A stretch of DNA of 64,000 nt from Listeria cossartiae subsp. cossartiae (GTDB lineage Bacteria > Bacillota > Bacilli > Lactobacillales > Listeriaceae), in assembly GCF_014224155.1 (NCBI RefSeq), contig NZ_JAASUI010000001.1:310001-374000 (forward strand), in the 5' to 3' direction. The position numbers were made by a program, and so were the translations under genes. Below, piece after piece: positions 1-8,532 of this stretch. The notes below the pieces were generated by a model that was not told the origin of the DNA, did not search any database, and saw only the letters and a program-made list of their open reading frames with translations. Position 1 is the first letter of the stretch, and every line of letters begins with the position of its first letter.

Positions 1-1
1 C

Positions 2-979
2 GAAATCCTGATTCGCTCGATTCCACAAGCACTCGCGCAAACAGAACGGGTTTGTTCATCGGTCAATGTTGGCTCGACGCGAACTGGAATTAATATGGAC
101 GCTGTTCGTCAAATGGGCGAAGTAATCAAGGAAACTGCGGACTTAACAGCAGATACACAAGGCCTAGGTTGCGCGAAACTCGTTGTATTTGCCAATGCTG
201 TCGAGGATAATCCTTTTATGGCCGGAGCATTCCACGGTGTTGGTGAAGCGGATTGCGTTATCAATGTCGGCGTCAGTGGTCCAGGTGTGGTTAAACGCGC
301 CATTGAAAAAGTAAAAGGTGAACCATTTGATATTGTTGCAGAGACCGTGAAACAAACAGCTTTCAAAATCACTAGGATGGGTCAACTCGTTGGTCAAGTC
401 GCTTCCGAAAAACTCGGCGTTCCTTTTGGAATTGTTGATTTATCACTTGCGCCAACCCCGGCGATTGGTGATTCGGTCGCACACATTTTAGAAGAAATGG
501 GACTTGAAATGGTCGGAACGCACGGCACGACAGCGGCACTCGCACTTTTAAATGATGCTGTTAAAAAAGGTGGGGTCATGGCTTGTGGACATGTCGGTGG
601 TTTATCAGGTGCATTTATCCCAGTTTCTGAGGACGCCGGTATGATTGAAGCCGTGCAACAAGGCGCGCTCAACCTCGAAAAATTAGAGGCAATGACGGCA
701 ATTTGCTCGGTTGGTCTGGATATGATTGCCGTACCAGGTGACACAACTGCAGAAACTCTAGCAGCGATGATTGCTGATGAAGCCGCAATTGGCGTAATTA
801 ACAATAAAACAACTGCTGTCCGAGTGATTCCAGCAAGCGGCACCAAAGTTGGCGACATGGTCGAATTCGGCGGATTACTAGGAACAGCACCAGTAATGCC
901 AGTAAACGGTAAGTCTTCCGTGGACTTCATTGCGCGCGGAGGTCGAATCCCAGCACCAATTCATTCTTTCAAAAACTAA
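2..979 (+). CDS. UPF0210 (DUF711) family protein, 3' part
   Basis: The reading frame is open from the window edge, so the N-terminus lies outside; an internal ATG at 95 is not a credible start because in-frame codons continue upstream with family-like sequence. The protein is rich in Gly/Ala motifs, such as [16 protein letters not shown] and [19 protein letters not shown], typical of the UPF0210/DUF711 family. This cytosolic family of about 450 residues has solved structures but no established reaction. In Firmicutes it usually follows a small ACT-domain gene (UPF0237), which would lie just left of the window. Function is not assigned. The gene ends at a strong terminator shared with the convergent LacI gene. 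Confidence 0.9.
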   Translation, partial: EILIRSIPQALAQTERVCSSVNVGSTRTGINMDAVRQMGEVIKETADLTADTQGLGCAKLVVFANAVEDNPFMAGAFHGVGEADCVINVGVSGPGVVKRAIEKVKGEPFDIVAETVKQTAFKITRMGQLVGQVASEKLGVPFGIVDLSLAPTPAIGDSVAHILEEMGLEMVGTHGTTAALALLNDAVKKGGVMACGHVGGLSGAFIPVSEDAGMIEAVQQGALNLEKLEAMTAICSVGLDMIAVPGDTTAETLAAMIADEAAIGVINNKTTAVRVIPASGTKVGDMVEFGGLLGTAPVMPVNGKSSVDFIARGGRIPAPIHSFKN

Positions 980-983
980 CAAA

Positions 984-1018
984 AAAAGGTTTCCTCGCAC
1001 ATTCGGAGGAAACCTTTT
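984..1018. terminator. Bidirectional intrinsic terminator
   Basis: Perfect 13-bp inverted repeat (AAAAGGTTTCCTC / GAGGAAACCTTTT) with A-rich and T-rich flanks, lying between two convergent genes, so it can stop transcription from both sides. Confidence 0.9.
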
Positions 1019-1019
1019 A

Positions 1020-1988
1020 TTATGTCGTTTTTCGTTCTACTAAATGGAAATCTAAATCGAGCAGTGGCAAATTGCTACCAAATAATTGGTTCATAATGAG
1101 CGTAAAAGCATTTTCCGCTTGTAAATTGACTGGATAATGAATCGTCGTAATATCAAGCAAATGCGCGACTTCCATATTATCAAAACCGCAAATCGCAAAA
1201 TCTTCCGGCACACTATAACCAAGTCGCCTCGCTTCCGTCAACAGCCCCGCCGCAAAATAATCATTTGGTGTCAAAAAGGCATCAGGTTTGTGCTCGGTTT
1301 CCGCCAACCAATGCGCAATCTTTTCCCCGTCTTGCCGCGAACCTTGCCCGTAAAATTGTCTGAATTCATGCGGGTCAAGCTCATAACGTGCGCAAAAATC
1401 TTTAAAAGCAAGCATGCGACTTTGCGTATTTAACCCCGTTGTATTCCCGTATACGTTCACAAATTTTCGGTAACCTTTTGCATATAAATGCTCCAGGGCA
1501 AGCGTATAGCCATCGTATTGGTTCATAAATACAGAAGGGATTTTTTCGCTTTCGACGCGTTGCCAAGTGACAATCGGACCGTATTTTGTGTAATGCTCAA
1601 TCGTTTTCCAATCATTCGACCGAATCACTAGAATGAGCGCATCGATTTGTTTTTGGCGCAGCATTTCTAGGGCTTCTAGTTCTTTATCCGGATCAATCCG
1701 CGTCATAAATAACGTGACGTTATAGCCGTGCTCTTGCGCTATCATCGTAAAACTTTTTAAAAATACATTAAGGGAATCCGTAAAACTAGGAATAACCATG
1801 CCGATTAACTTCGTTGCCCCTTTTTTCAAAGATACGGCGTTTATATTCGGAACATAATCTAACTGATCAATTATTGTCTGGACGCGTTTTCTCGTTTCAT
1901 CACTTACATAGTCGCGATTATTAATTACTCGTGAAACTGTTGCCGATGAAACACCTGCCAGTTTCGCGATTTCTTGTATATTTGCCAA
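1020..1988 (-). CDS. LacI/GalR family transcriptional regulator
   Basis: Classic LacI architecture in 322 residues. An N-terminal helix-turn-helix (residues 3-30, with AGVSSATVSRVINN) and hinge precede a periplasmic-binding-protein-like effector domain from about residue 60. The start codon is TTG at 1986-1988, chosen because GAGGTG lies 8 nt upstream and the HTH begins immediately. It is divergent from a GH4 6-phospho-beta-glucosidase, so it probably represses that gene in response to a phosphorylated beta-glucoside. A perfect 14-bp palindrome sits in the target promoter. The effector is inferred from context, not from sequence. Confidence 0.93.
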   Translation of the reverse strand: MANIQEIAKLAGVSSATVSRVINNRDYVSDETRKRVQTIIDQLDYVPNINAVSLKKGATKLIGMVIPSFTDSLNVFLKSFTMIAQEHGYNVTLFMTRIDPDKELEALEMLRQKQIDALILVIRSNDWKTIEHYTKYGPIVTWQRVESEKIPSVFMNQYDGYTLALEHLYAKGYRKFVNVYGNTTGLNTQSRMLAFKDFCARYELDPHEFRQFYGQGSRQDGEKIAHWLAETEHKPDAFLTPNDYFAAGLLTEARRLGYSVPEDFAICGFDNMEVAHLLDITTIHYPVNLQAENAFTLIMNQLFGSNLPLLDLDFHLVERKTT

Positions 1989-2079
1989 TTGCCAAACACC
2001 TCGATTTCTCGTAGCTCTGTAATTAGTATACCAAAAAAGCCCGCCAAATAGCCAGTTTAGATAAATTTAAAATAAGTGC

Positions 2080-2110
2080 TTGACCTGTAATGCATTACAT
2101 GAATTATGAT
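2080..2110 (+). promoter_or_regulatory. Promoter with embedded LacI-type operator
   Basis: TTGACC at 2080-2085 and TATGAT at 2105-2110 (19-nt spacer, slightly long) form a sigma-A-like promoter for the GH4 gene. The spacer contains the perfect 14-bp palindrome TGTAATGCATTACA (2086-2099), the likely operator of the divergent LacI protein. Binding there would block RNA polymerase. Confidence 0.65.
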
Positions 2111-2123
2111 GAACTAGAAGAAA

Positions 2124-2137
2124 AGAAAACGCTTTAA
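2124..2137 (+). promoter_or_regulatory. Candidate CcpA (cre) site
   Basis: AGAAAACGCTTTAA matches the cre consensus TGWAARCGYTWNCW at all but two positions. It lies just downstream of the -10 element, where CcpA would act as a roadblock. This fits carbon catabolite control of a beta-glucoside gene. Confidence 0.55.
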
Positions 2138-2159
2138 AATTCTAGGAGGTAAGTAAATT

Positions 2160-3482
2160 ATGAAAAAAGGTGTAAAAATCGTTACAATTGGTGGGGGTTC
2201 TAGTTACACACCAGAACTTGTTGAAGGATTTATTAAACGCTATCATGAACTTCCAATCAGAGAACTTTGGCTAGTAGATATTGAAGCTGGTCGTGAAAAA
2301 TTAGAAATCGTTGGTAATATGGCAAAACGTATGGTCAAAGCAGCGAACATTGACTGCGAAGTCCATTTAACACTAGATCGTCGCGAAGCTTTAAAAGATG
2401 CTGATTTTGTTACAACACAATTTCGCGTAGGTTTATTAGACGCTCGTATTAAAGATGAAAGAATTCCACTTAGTCACGGCATTATCGGCCAAGAAACAAA
2501 CGGAGCAGGTGGGATGTTTAAAGCATTCCGTACAATTCCAGTTATTCTTGGTATTGTAGAAGATATGCGCGAACTATGCCCAGATGCTTGGTTAATCAAC
2601 TTCACAAACCCAGCAGGTATGGTAACAGAAGCAGTTCTTCGTTACGGCAACTGGGATAAAGTTATCGGTCTTTGTAACGTGCCAATCGGAGCTGTGAAAA
2701 GCGCATCTGACGTTCTCGGCAAACCCGAAGAAGATTTATTCTTCAAATTTGCAGGAATCAACCACTTGCACTGGCACCGCGTATTCGACAAAGATGGTAC
2801 CGAATTGACAGAAAAAGTTATCGACGGCCTTTACGCACCAGATGCTAACCCTGGAAAAGTCGTTGAAAACATTAAAAACATGCGCTTCTTATATGAACAA
2901 GTGAAACATCTAAAAATGCTGCCTTGTCCATACCACCGCTATTACTACATGACAGATGCAATGCTTGAAGAAGAACTTGCATCCTTCAAAAACGAAGGGA
3001 CTCGCGGAGAAGTCGTGAAAAAATTAGAAGACAGCTTATTCGAATTATATAAAGATCCAAATCTTGATTACAAACCAGAAGAATTATCGAAACGCGGCGG
3101 CGCACATTATAGTGATGCAGCATGCGAAATCATCAACTCGATATACAACAACAAAGGTACGGTAATGGTCGTATCTACACGTAACAATGGCGCAATTGAT
3201 GATGTTCCTTATGATAGTGCTGTAGAAATTACAAGCGTTATCCGTGCACACGGTGCGGAACCAATCAACTTCGGCAAATTCCCACCAGCACAACGCGGCT
3301 TGCTACAAGTAATGAAATCAATGGAAGAATTAACAATTGAAGCAGCAGTAACAGGCGATTACGCAACTGCGCTACAAGCCTTCACTTCCAATCCACTCGT
3401 TCCAAGCGGCGACTTAGCAAAAACAATCTTAGATGAAATGCTAGAAGCGCACAAAGAATTCTTACCACAATTCGCTAAATAA
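2160..3482 (+). CDS. 6-phospho-beta-glucosidase, glycoside hydrolase family 4
   Basis: 440 residues, the normal GH4 length. The N-terminal Rossmann motif GGGSSYTPELVEG (from residue 11) binds NAD+, and NPAGMVTEAV follows near residue 150. The CN motif (GLCNVPIG) and NHLHWHR supply the expected Mn2+ ligands Cys and His. GH4 enzymes open phospho-beta-glucosides through an NAD+-dependent oxidation-elimination mechanism in the cytosol after PTS uptake. The start ATG has AGGAGGT 9 nt upstream. It is transcribed alone from a promoter with LacI operator and cre site, and no PTS permease is adjacent. Specificity (cellobiose-P versus other beta-glucoside-P) cannot be read from the sequence. Confidence 0.95.
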   Translation: MKKGVKIVTIGGGSSYTPELVEGFIKRYHELPIRELWLVDIEAGREKLEIVGNMAKRMVKAANIDCEVHLTLDRREALKDADFVTTQFRVGLLDARIKDERIPLSHGIIGQETNGAGGMFKAFRTIPVILGIVEDMRELCPDAWLINFTNPAGMVTEAVLRYGNWDKVIGLCNVPIGAVKSASDVLGKPEEDLFFKFAGINHLHWHRVFDKDGTELTEKVIDGLYAPDANPGKVVENIKNMRFLYEQVKHLKMLPCPYHRYYYMTDAMLEEELASFKNEGTRGEVVKKLEDSLFELYKDPNLDYKPEELSKRGGAHYSDAACEIINSIYNNKGTVMVVSTRNNGAIDDVPYDSAVEITSVIRAHGAEPINFGKFPPAQRGLLQVMKSMEELTIEAAVTGDYATALQAFTSNPLVPSGDLAKTILDEMLEAHKEFLPQFAK

Positions 3483-3487
3483 TTCGC

Positions 3488-3521
3488 AAGTGATCCCTTG
3501 AAAACAGGGATCACTTTTTTT
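3488..3521 (+). terminator. Intrinsic terminator after GH4 gene
   Basis: Inverted repeat AAGTGATCCCT / AGGGATCACTT followed by a run of T. Confidence 0.9.
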
Positions 3522-3585
3522 ATGAGTTGTTTTAGCGAGCATTTTTTCAAGTTTCCTGTAAAATAGAAAAAAGGAGGTGTGCTTA

Positions 3586-4857
3586 ATGCAAACAAATCTT
3601 GAAAGAATAAAAAAACACATAGAGAAACTAGATACTTTCACAGCAACCCCGGGTCAGGGGACAACTCGGCTTACATATAGCAAAGAAGACCTCGACGCGC
3701 GCAACTATTTAAAACAAGAAATGGCTAAAGTGGGCCTTGGAGTTTCAGAAGATGCGATTGGGAATATTTATGGACGTCTTGAAGGTACCAATCCTAATTT
3801 ACCAGCAGTTATTGTCGGATCTCACTTTGACTCCGTGCCAAATGGTGGCGCTTTTGACGGACCAGCTGGCGTCATTACAGGTCTTGAAGTAGCTAGCGTT
3901 TTCCACGAACAGCACATTAAGCCACATTTTCCGCTTGAAATTATTGCGATGGTGGAAGAAGAAGGCTCTCGTTTTGGTGCAGGACTCCTTGCCTCACGAG
4001 CAATCACAGGCAAAGTCACAACAGAAATGCTGCACGAAATGGAAGATATAAATGGCGTTACAGCCGCGGATGCGATGGCGAGTGTCGGTTTTGACGCAAG
4101 CCAAGTACATACAGCTATTCGCACAAAAGAATCCATCAAAGCGTTTATCGAACTGCATATCGAACAAGGCCCCGTCCTCGAGAACGCCAATGAAGACGTA
4201 GCGCTAGTCGATACAGTAGTCGGTTTAACACAAATAAAAGTAACTGTAAAAGGGCAAGCTGGCCATGCAGGCACAACCCCAATGCTAGACCGGAAAGATG
4301 CACTAATTACAGCGGTCGAAATTTTAGGACAATTGCCAGAGCTCGCTATCCAAGAAGGCGGCGGAACCGTGCTAACAGTCGGCAAACTCAACGTCTATCC
4401 AAATGGCGCCAATGTTATCCCCGATAAAGTCATTTTCACCGTGGATATTCGCGCAAAAGACGAAATTCACGTCCAAAATACATTAGCAAAAACAAAAGAA
4501 ATTATCCAAGCCGCCGAAAAAAACGGTATTACTTGCGAAATAGAAGATATGATTTACCAACAACCAACCCATTTATCAAAAGAGATACATCAAGCCCTAA
4601 CCGAAAGTGCCGACCAATTAGGCTTTAAATATCGAACAATGGTTAGCGGGGCCGGACACGACGCGATGATTTTCGCCAGTTTGACCGAAGTGGGCTTGAT
4701 TTTTGTCCCTAGCCATAACGGCATAAGTCATGCGCCAGAAGAATGGACCGATTACGACAAGCTCCAAAAAGGAATCGAAGTCGTACTTGAAACAGTAAAA
4801 AAATGGACGGAGGAAAGCGCGAATGAATCAGAAAATAAAGCAAGTAGTTTTAAATAA
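3586..4857 (+). CDS. M20 family Zn amidohydrolase (N-carbamoyl-L-amino acid hydrolase / allantoate amidohydrolase type)
   Basis: 423 residues. ATG 3586 is chosen over GTG 3577 because AAGGAGGT covers 3571-3578 and would overlap the GTG. Metal-binding motifs of the hydantoinase/carbamoylase branch are clear: GSHFDSVPNGGAFDG, EEEGSRFG, HIEQGPVLE and GAGHDA, with a dimerisation (lid) domain between. Such enzymes remove carbamoyl or ureido groups from amino acid derivatives. The substrate is not determined. The gene overlaps the next amidohydrolase by 35 bp, indicating a two-gene unit that probably salvages N-blocked amino acids. Confidence 0.88.
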   Translation: MQTNLERIKKHIEKLDTFTATPGQGTTRLTYSKEDLDARNYLKQEMAKVGLGVSEDAIGNIYGRLEGTNPNLPAVIVGSHFDSVPNGGAFDGPAGVITGLEVASVFHEQHIKPHFPLEIIAMVEEEGSRFGAGLLASRAITGKVTTEMLHEMEDINGVTAADAMASVGFDASQVHTAIRTKESIKAFIELHIEQGPVLENANEDVALVDTVVGLTQIKVTVKGQAGHAGTTPMLDRKDALITAVEILGQLPELAIQEGGGTVLTVGKLNVYPNGANVIPDKVIFTVDIRAKDEIHVQNTLAKTKEIIQAAEKNGITCEIEDMIYQQPTHLSKEIHQALTESADQLGFKYRTMVSGAGHDAMIFASLTEVGLIFVPSHNGISHAPEEWTDYDKLQKGIEVVLETVKKWTEESANESENKASSFK

Positions 4858-6004
4858 TGAAAGTGAAATGATTGCCTTCCGCCGTGATTTGCACATGCAT
4901 CCCGAACTTCAATGGCAAGAATTTCGAACAACCGACCAAGTTGCCAAAGAATTAGACAAACTGGGCATTCCTTACCGCCGCACGGAACCAACCGGATTAA
5001 TCGCGGAACTGAAAGGCGGGAAACCGGGAAAAACAGTTGCCTTGCGTGCCGATATGGACGCACTCCCCGTCCAAGAGCTAAATCAAGACCTCCCGTATAA
5101 ATCCACAGAAGACGGCAAAATGCACGCCTGTGGTCATGATGCTCATACAGCGATGTTAATAACCGCGGCAAAAGCACTTGTAGAAATAAAAGACGAGCTA
5201 CCCGGAACAGTTCGCTTCATTTTCCAACCGTCAGAAGAAATTGCGGAGGGCGCCAAAGAAATGATTGCCCAAGGAGCGATGGAAGGTGTGGACCACGTGT
5301 TTGGAATCCATATCTGGTCCCAAACTCCAAGCGGGAAGATATCATGCGTAGTCGGCTCTACATTCGCTTCCGCAGATATTATCCAAATCGATTTCAAAGG
5401 CCAAGGTGGTCACGGAGCAATGCCACATGACACAATCGATGCAGCAGTTATCGCTTCCTCATTCGTCATGAATCTCCAAGCTATCGTAGCACGCGAAACA
5501 GACCCGCTTGATCCAGTCGTCGTAACAATCGGCAAAATGGACGTTGGCACACGCTATAACGTCATCGCAGAAAATGCCCGTTTAGAAGGGACGCTTCGTT
5601 GCTTCAACAACACTACACGCGCCAAAGTTGCCAAATCAATTGAACGCTACGCCAAACAAACCGCCGCTATCTACGGTGGCACGGCAGAAATGATTTACAA
5701 ACAAGGCACACAACCAGTTATCAACGACGAAAAGAGCGCTTTACTTGTCCAAAAAACTATCACAGAATCATTCGCCGAAGACACGCTTTACTTTGAACGC
5801 CCAACAACCGGCGGAGAAGATTTCAGCTATTTCCAAGACGAAGCTCCCGGCAGTTTTGCACTCGTTGGCTGCGGCAATCCAGAAAAAGACACCGAATGGG
5901 CCCATCACCACGGTCGCTTTAACATCGATGAGGACGCTATGAAAAATGGCGCCGAGTTATACGCCCAGTTCGCCTATAACTATTTAAACCAAGATGAAAT
6001 ATAA
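4823..6004 (+). CDS. M20D amidohydrolase (N-acyl-L-amino acid amidohydrolase)
   Basis: 393 residues, full length for the M20D aminoacylase/IAA-amino-acid hydrolase family. LHMHPELQWQE, ADMDALPVQE, HACGHDAHTAM, PSEEIAEGA and GGEDFSYF supply the di-metal site; the Cys in HACGHDAH is the usual M20D ligand. GGHGAMPH marks the dimerisation domain. ATG 4823 has GGAGGA 8 nt upstream inside the preceding gene. It likely hydrolyses N-acylated amino acids in the cytosol and is cotranscribed with the M20 enzyme before it. Exact substrate unknown. Confidence 0.9.
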   Translation: MNQKIKQVVLNNESEMIAFRRDLHMHPELQWQEFRTTDQVAKELDKLGIPYRRTEPTGLIAELKGGKPGKTVALRADMDALPVQELNQDLPYKSTEDGKMHACGHDAHTAMLITAAKALVEIKDELPGTVRFIFQPSEEIAEGAKEMIAQGAMEGVDHVFGIHIWSQTPSGKISCVVGSTFASADIIQIDFKGQGGHGAMPHDTIDAAVIASSFVMNLQAIVARETDPLDPVVVTIGKMDVGTRYNVIAENARLEGTLRCFNNTTRAKVAKSIERYAKQTAAIYGGTAEMIYKQGTQPVINDEKSALLVQKTITESFAEDTLYFERPTTGGEDFSYFQDEAPGSFALVGCGNPEKDTEWAHHHGRFNIDEDAMKNGAELYAQFAYNYLNQDEI

Positions 6005-6005
6005 C

Positions 6006-6046
6006 AAAAAAAGCCTCCAGCTAATTCAATTAACTGGAGGCTTTTT
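6006..6046. terminator. Bidirectional intrinsic terminator
   Basis: Stem AAAAAGCCTCCAG / CTGGAGGCTTTTT between convergent genes; an A-run on one side and a T-run on the other serve both strands. Confidence 0.9.
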
Positions 6047-6051
6047 GCATA

Positions 6052-7068
6052 CTATTGTTTTTCTACTACATGTACATCTTCGAAAGAACCATATTTTGTC
6101 CACCAAGGAACGGCACCTTCGTCAAGCAATTTATCAAGAGAAGTAATGTTTTCTTTCCCTTGTGTACGAAGCCATTCACGTAAAGCATCATCGCCTTGTT
6201 TACCATACACTTCAATACCATCAGCCCAAGTTGCACGACCACAAAGAACGCCGCTATACTGTACGTTATGTTGGTTCGCGAATTGGATTGTTTTATGGAA
6301 CATTTCAGAAGTTACACCAGCACTTAAATAAATAAATGGAAGCGGGCTTAAATCCGAACACTCTTCAAAATGACGAGCTGCTTCGTCTTGCGTATAAGCG
6401 ACTTCACCTTCCGCAAAACCTTCCACATATTTAAAGTTAACTGGAACTTCAAGTTTAAGTACATCTACACCATAACGAGGTTTAGAAAATTCTTTAATAG
6501 AAGCTTTTACTTTCGCTGGTTTCAATTTAGCATACTCTAACGAACCAGAGTCAGTCACTTTTGCATCATAAGTAATTGGTTCTAAGAAAAATGGAATGTC
6601 AACTGCGCGACATTCAGCCCCAATTCTTTCTAAAAAGGCATATTTGATTTCATTAATTTCAGCTGGCTCATCTGGATCATAATAAACCAGAATTTTAACA
6701 GCGTCTCCGCCATTTTCTTTTATACGAAGCGCTGATAAATCTTCAATTAAATCAGGAAGTTTACCAGGAGTAGTTGCGTCATAGCCAGTTTTTTCATAAG
6801 AAGTTAAAAGTCCGCTACCTTCGTGGCGAGCTTTGATTGCTGGAGTACCATATTCTAAATCAAGCAAAATGGCAGAAGCATAAGGCGTTAATTCTTCAGA
6901 CACAAGTTGTTTGAAGTCTTCCACGTCCTTTTTGTTTTCCGTTCCTTTTGCTTGTTGGATCATTTTTTTGAGTGAGCCACGTTGGTCAATGGCAAGCGCT
7001 GCAATTACACCTTTTTCGTTGGAGAGTCTTTGTAAACCATCAAATTTACCTTTTGTAATTTGTACCAT
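6052..7068 (-). CDS. lacD: Tagatose 1,6-bisphosphate aldolase (LacD family)
   Basis: 338 residues, close to the usual length of class I LacD aldolases. The N-terminal part contains IAALAIDQRGSLKKM, a hallmark of the family. The probable Schiff-base lysine lies in VLKLEVPVNFKYV near residue 206. It splits tagatose-1,6-bisphosphate (and often fructose-1,6-bisphosphate) into triose phosphates in the cytosol. AAGGAGA lies 10 nt before the ATG. No other lac/tagatose genes are adjacent, so it stands alone here. I recall this locus being listed among SigB-dependent genes in L. monocytogenes, and a SigB-like promoter is present upstream. Confidence 0.92.
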   Translation of the reverse strand: MVQITKGKFDGLQRLSNEKGVIAALAIDQRGSLKKMIQQAKGTENKKDVEDFKQLVSEELTPYASAILLDLEYGTPAIKARHEGSGLLTSYEKTGYDATTPGKLPDLIEDLSALRIKENGGDAVKILVYYDPDEPAEINEIKYAFLERIGAECRAVDIPFFLEPITYDAKVTDSGSLEYAKLKPAKVKASIKEFSKPRYGVDVLKLEVPVNFKYVEGFAEGEVAYTQDEAARHFEECSDLSPLPFIYLSAGVTSEMFHKTIQFANQHNVQYSGVLCGRATWADGIEVYGKQGDDALREWLRTQGKENITSLDKLLDEGAVPWWTKYGSFEDVHVVEKQ

Positions 7069-7129
7069 TTTTATCTAGTCTCCTTTATAGCAATTTGTCG
7101 TTGCTTTAATCAATTTATCCTTCCTTATT

Positions 7130-7155
7130 ATACCACTGAATAATTTTTTTAAAAC
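7130..7155 (-). promoter_or_regulatory. Candidate SigB promoter of lacD
   Basis: On the minus strand GTTT (7155-7152) is followed after 16 nt by TGGTAT (7135-7130), compared with the SigB consensus GTTT-N13-17-GGGWAT. A TATAAT hexamer (7132-7127) overlaps but has no good -35, so sigma-A use is less likely. Confidence 0.4.
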
Positions 7156-7305
7156 ATAGGTACATTTCCGTATTGATTTATCGCGTAGAATAATTTACGA
7201 TATATGTGGAGTGTTAGGTATTATTAGAAGTTCGGGATAATTTCTACTAATACATTCTCTTTTGGGAAAGTCATTTAACGATTAGACTAGACCAGGAGTG
7301 ATGAA

Positions 7306-8496
7306 ATGAATCGACGCGAAAGACGTAAACAAAAAAGACGCAAGAACTTGATTATCGTGTTGAGTACTGTATTTCTACTGTTTATTGCCACTAGCTGGAT
7401 GATATTTGAATTTAAAAGTAAACAACAGCAAACAGTATCCTCACCAACTAAGAAGAAAGCAGCAACTGCCGCAAAGCCACCAGAAGACTCAGGGACCAAA
7501 AAAGAAGAAACTAAAGAACCAGAGCCAGCAGAAGAAAAACCAAAAGAAACGATTGTAAAAAATCAAGAAATTGATGACTATTTACAAAAAATCGGATTTA
7601 GTGGTTCAGCACTTGTTGTTCGCGACGGAGAAATTATCATACAAAAAGGGTATATGTATGCCAATCGTGATGAAGAAGTATTGAATACACCAGATACGTT
7701 GTTCTATATTGGTTCATCTCAAAAGGCGATAATAGCAACAGCTCTTTTACAATTAGAAGAAAAAGGTAAAATAAATACGAATGATCCAATTTCGAAGTAT
7801 ATACCTGGTTTTCCTAATGGTAATAAGATTTTAGTTAAGAACTTTTTAAACCACACATCTGGGATTGTCGGGCGTCCGAAATTAACAAGTAACATGACGC
7901 CGGATCAATTGATTCAAGCTATTGAGAAGAGGGGAATTAAATCACAACCTGGGAAATGGGATTATATGGATGCTAATTACACTGTGGTTGGTTATCTTGT
8001 AGAGAAAGTTAGTGGAAAACCACTGGCAACCTATTTACAAGAAAATATTTTCGACCCAGCTGGAATGAAGCACACTGGATACTTACAGAAAGATGTCGAT
8101 GGGGGCAAAAACGTATCAATAGGATACAAAATTGACGACAACGGAATTTTCCAAAGTCCAAAACTTGTAGACTTAACGCAATTATACGGATCAGGGGATA
8201 TTAGTATGACTGCGACGGATTTGTATTTATTTGACAAAGCGCTAATGGATAAAAAATTAATTTCAGAAGCAAGTTTGAAAAAAATGTTCACACCGGGTAG
8301 TAAGTCAACTTATGGAATGGGATTCTATGTGGATCCAGGGAGTTATAATAGTCACGGGGTAGTAACCGGATGGGATGTGTCTAACAGTGTTAGCCACACC
8401 GGCAGAACTTACGTTGTTTTATTCTCCAACGTCCAAAATCATATTGCTTCCTTTGGTAAAGTGAATAACGACATTTATGGTTTTCTAAATAAATAA
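7306..8496 (+). CDS. Membrane-anchored serine beta-lactamase/PBP4*-like protein
   Basis: 396 residues. The very basic N-terminus (MNRRERRKQKRRKN) and a single hydrophobic helix (about 14-34) form an uncleaved anchor. A Lys/Glu/Pro-rich linker (45-85) leads to a class C beta-lactamase-type domain. The SxxK motif is in YIGSSQKAI, and SHTG stands for the KTG box. The YxN position reads YMD in YMDANYTVVGYL, so the usual Asn is Asp. It probably acts on cell-wall peptides or D-amino-acid esters outside the membrane rather than on antibiotics, but no substrate can be named. Single-gene unit with its own terminator. Confidence 0.85.
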   Translation: MNRRERRKQKRRKNLIIVLSTVFLLFIATSWMIFEFKSKQQQTVSSPTKKKAATAAKPPEDSGTKKEETKEPEPAEEKPKETIVKNQEIDDYLQKIGFSGSALVVRDGEIIIQKGYMYANRDEEVLNTPDTLFYIGSSQKAIIATALLQLEEKGKINTNDPISKYIPGFPNGNKILVKNFLNHTSGIVGRPKLTSNMTPDQLIQAIEKRGIKSQPGKWDYMDANYTVVGYLVEKVSGKPLATYLQENIFDPAGMKHTGYLQKDVDGGKNVSIGYKIDDNGIFQSPKLVDLTQLYGSGDISMTATDLYLFDKALMDKKLISEASLKKMFTPGSKSTYGMGFYVDPGSYNSHGVVTGWDVSNSVSHTGRTYVVLFSNVQNHIASFGKVNNDIYGFLNK

Positions 8497-8531
8497 AAAA
8501 ACTCGATTCTGCTGACAGAATCGAGTTTTTT
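8496..8531. terminator. Bidirectional intrinsic terminator
   Basis: Stem AAAAACTCGATTCTG / CAGAATCGAGTTTTT with a 4-nt loop, between convergent genes. Confidence 0.92.
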
Positions 8532-8532
8532 A

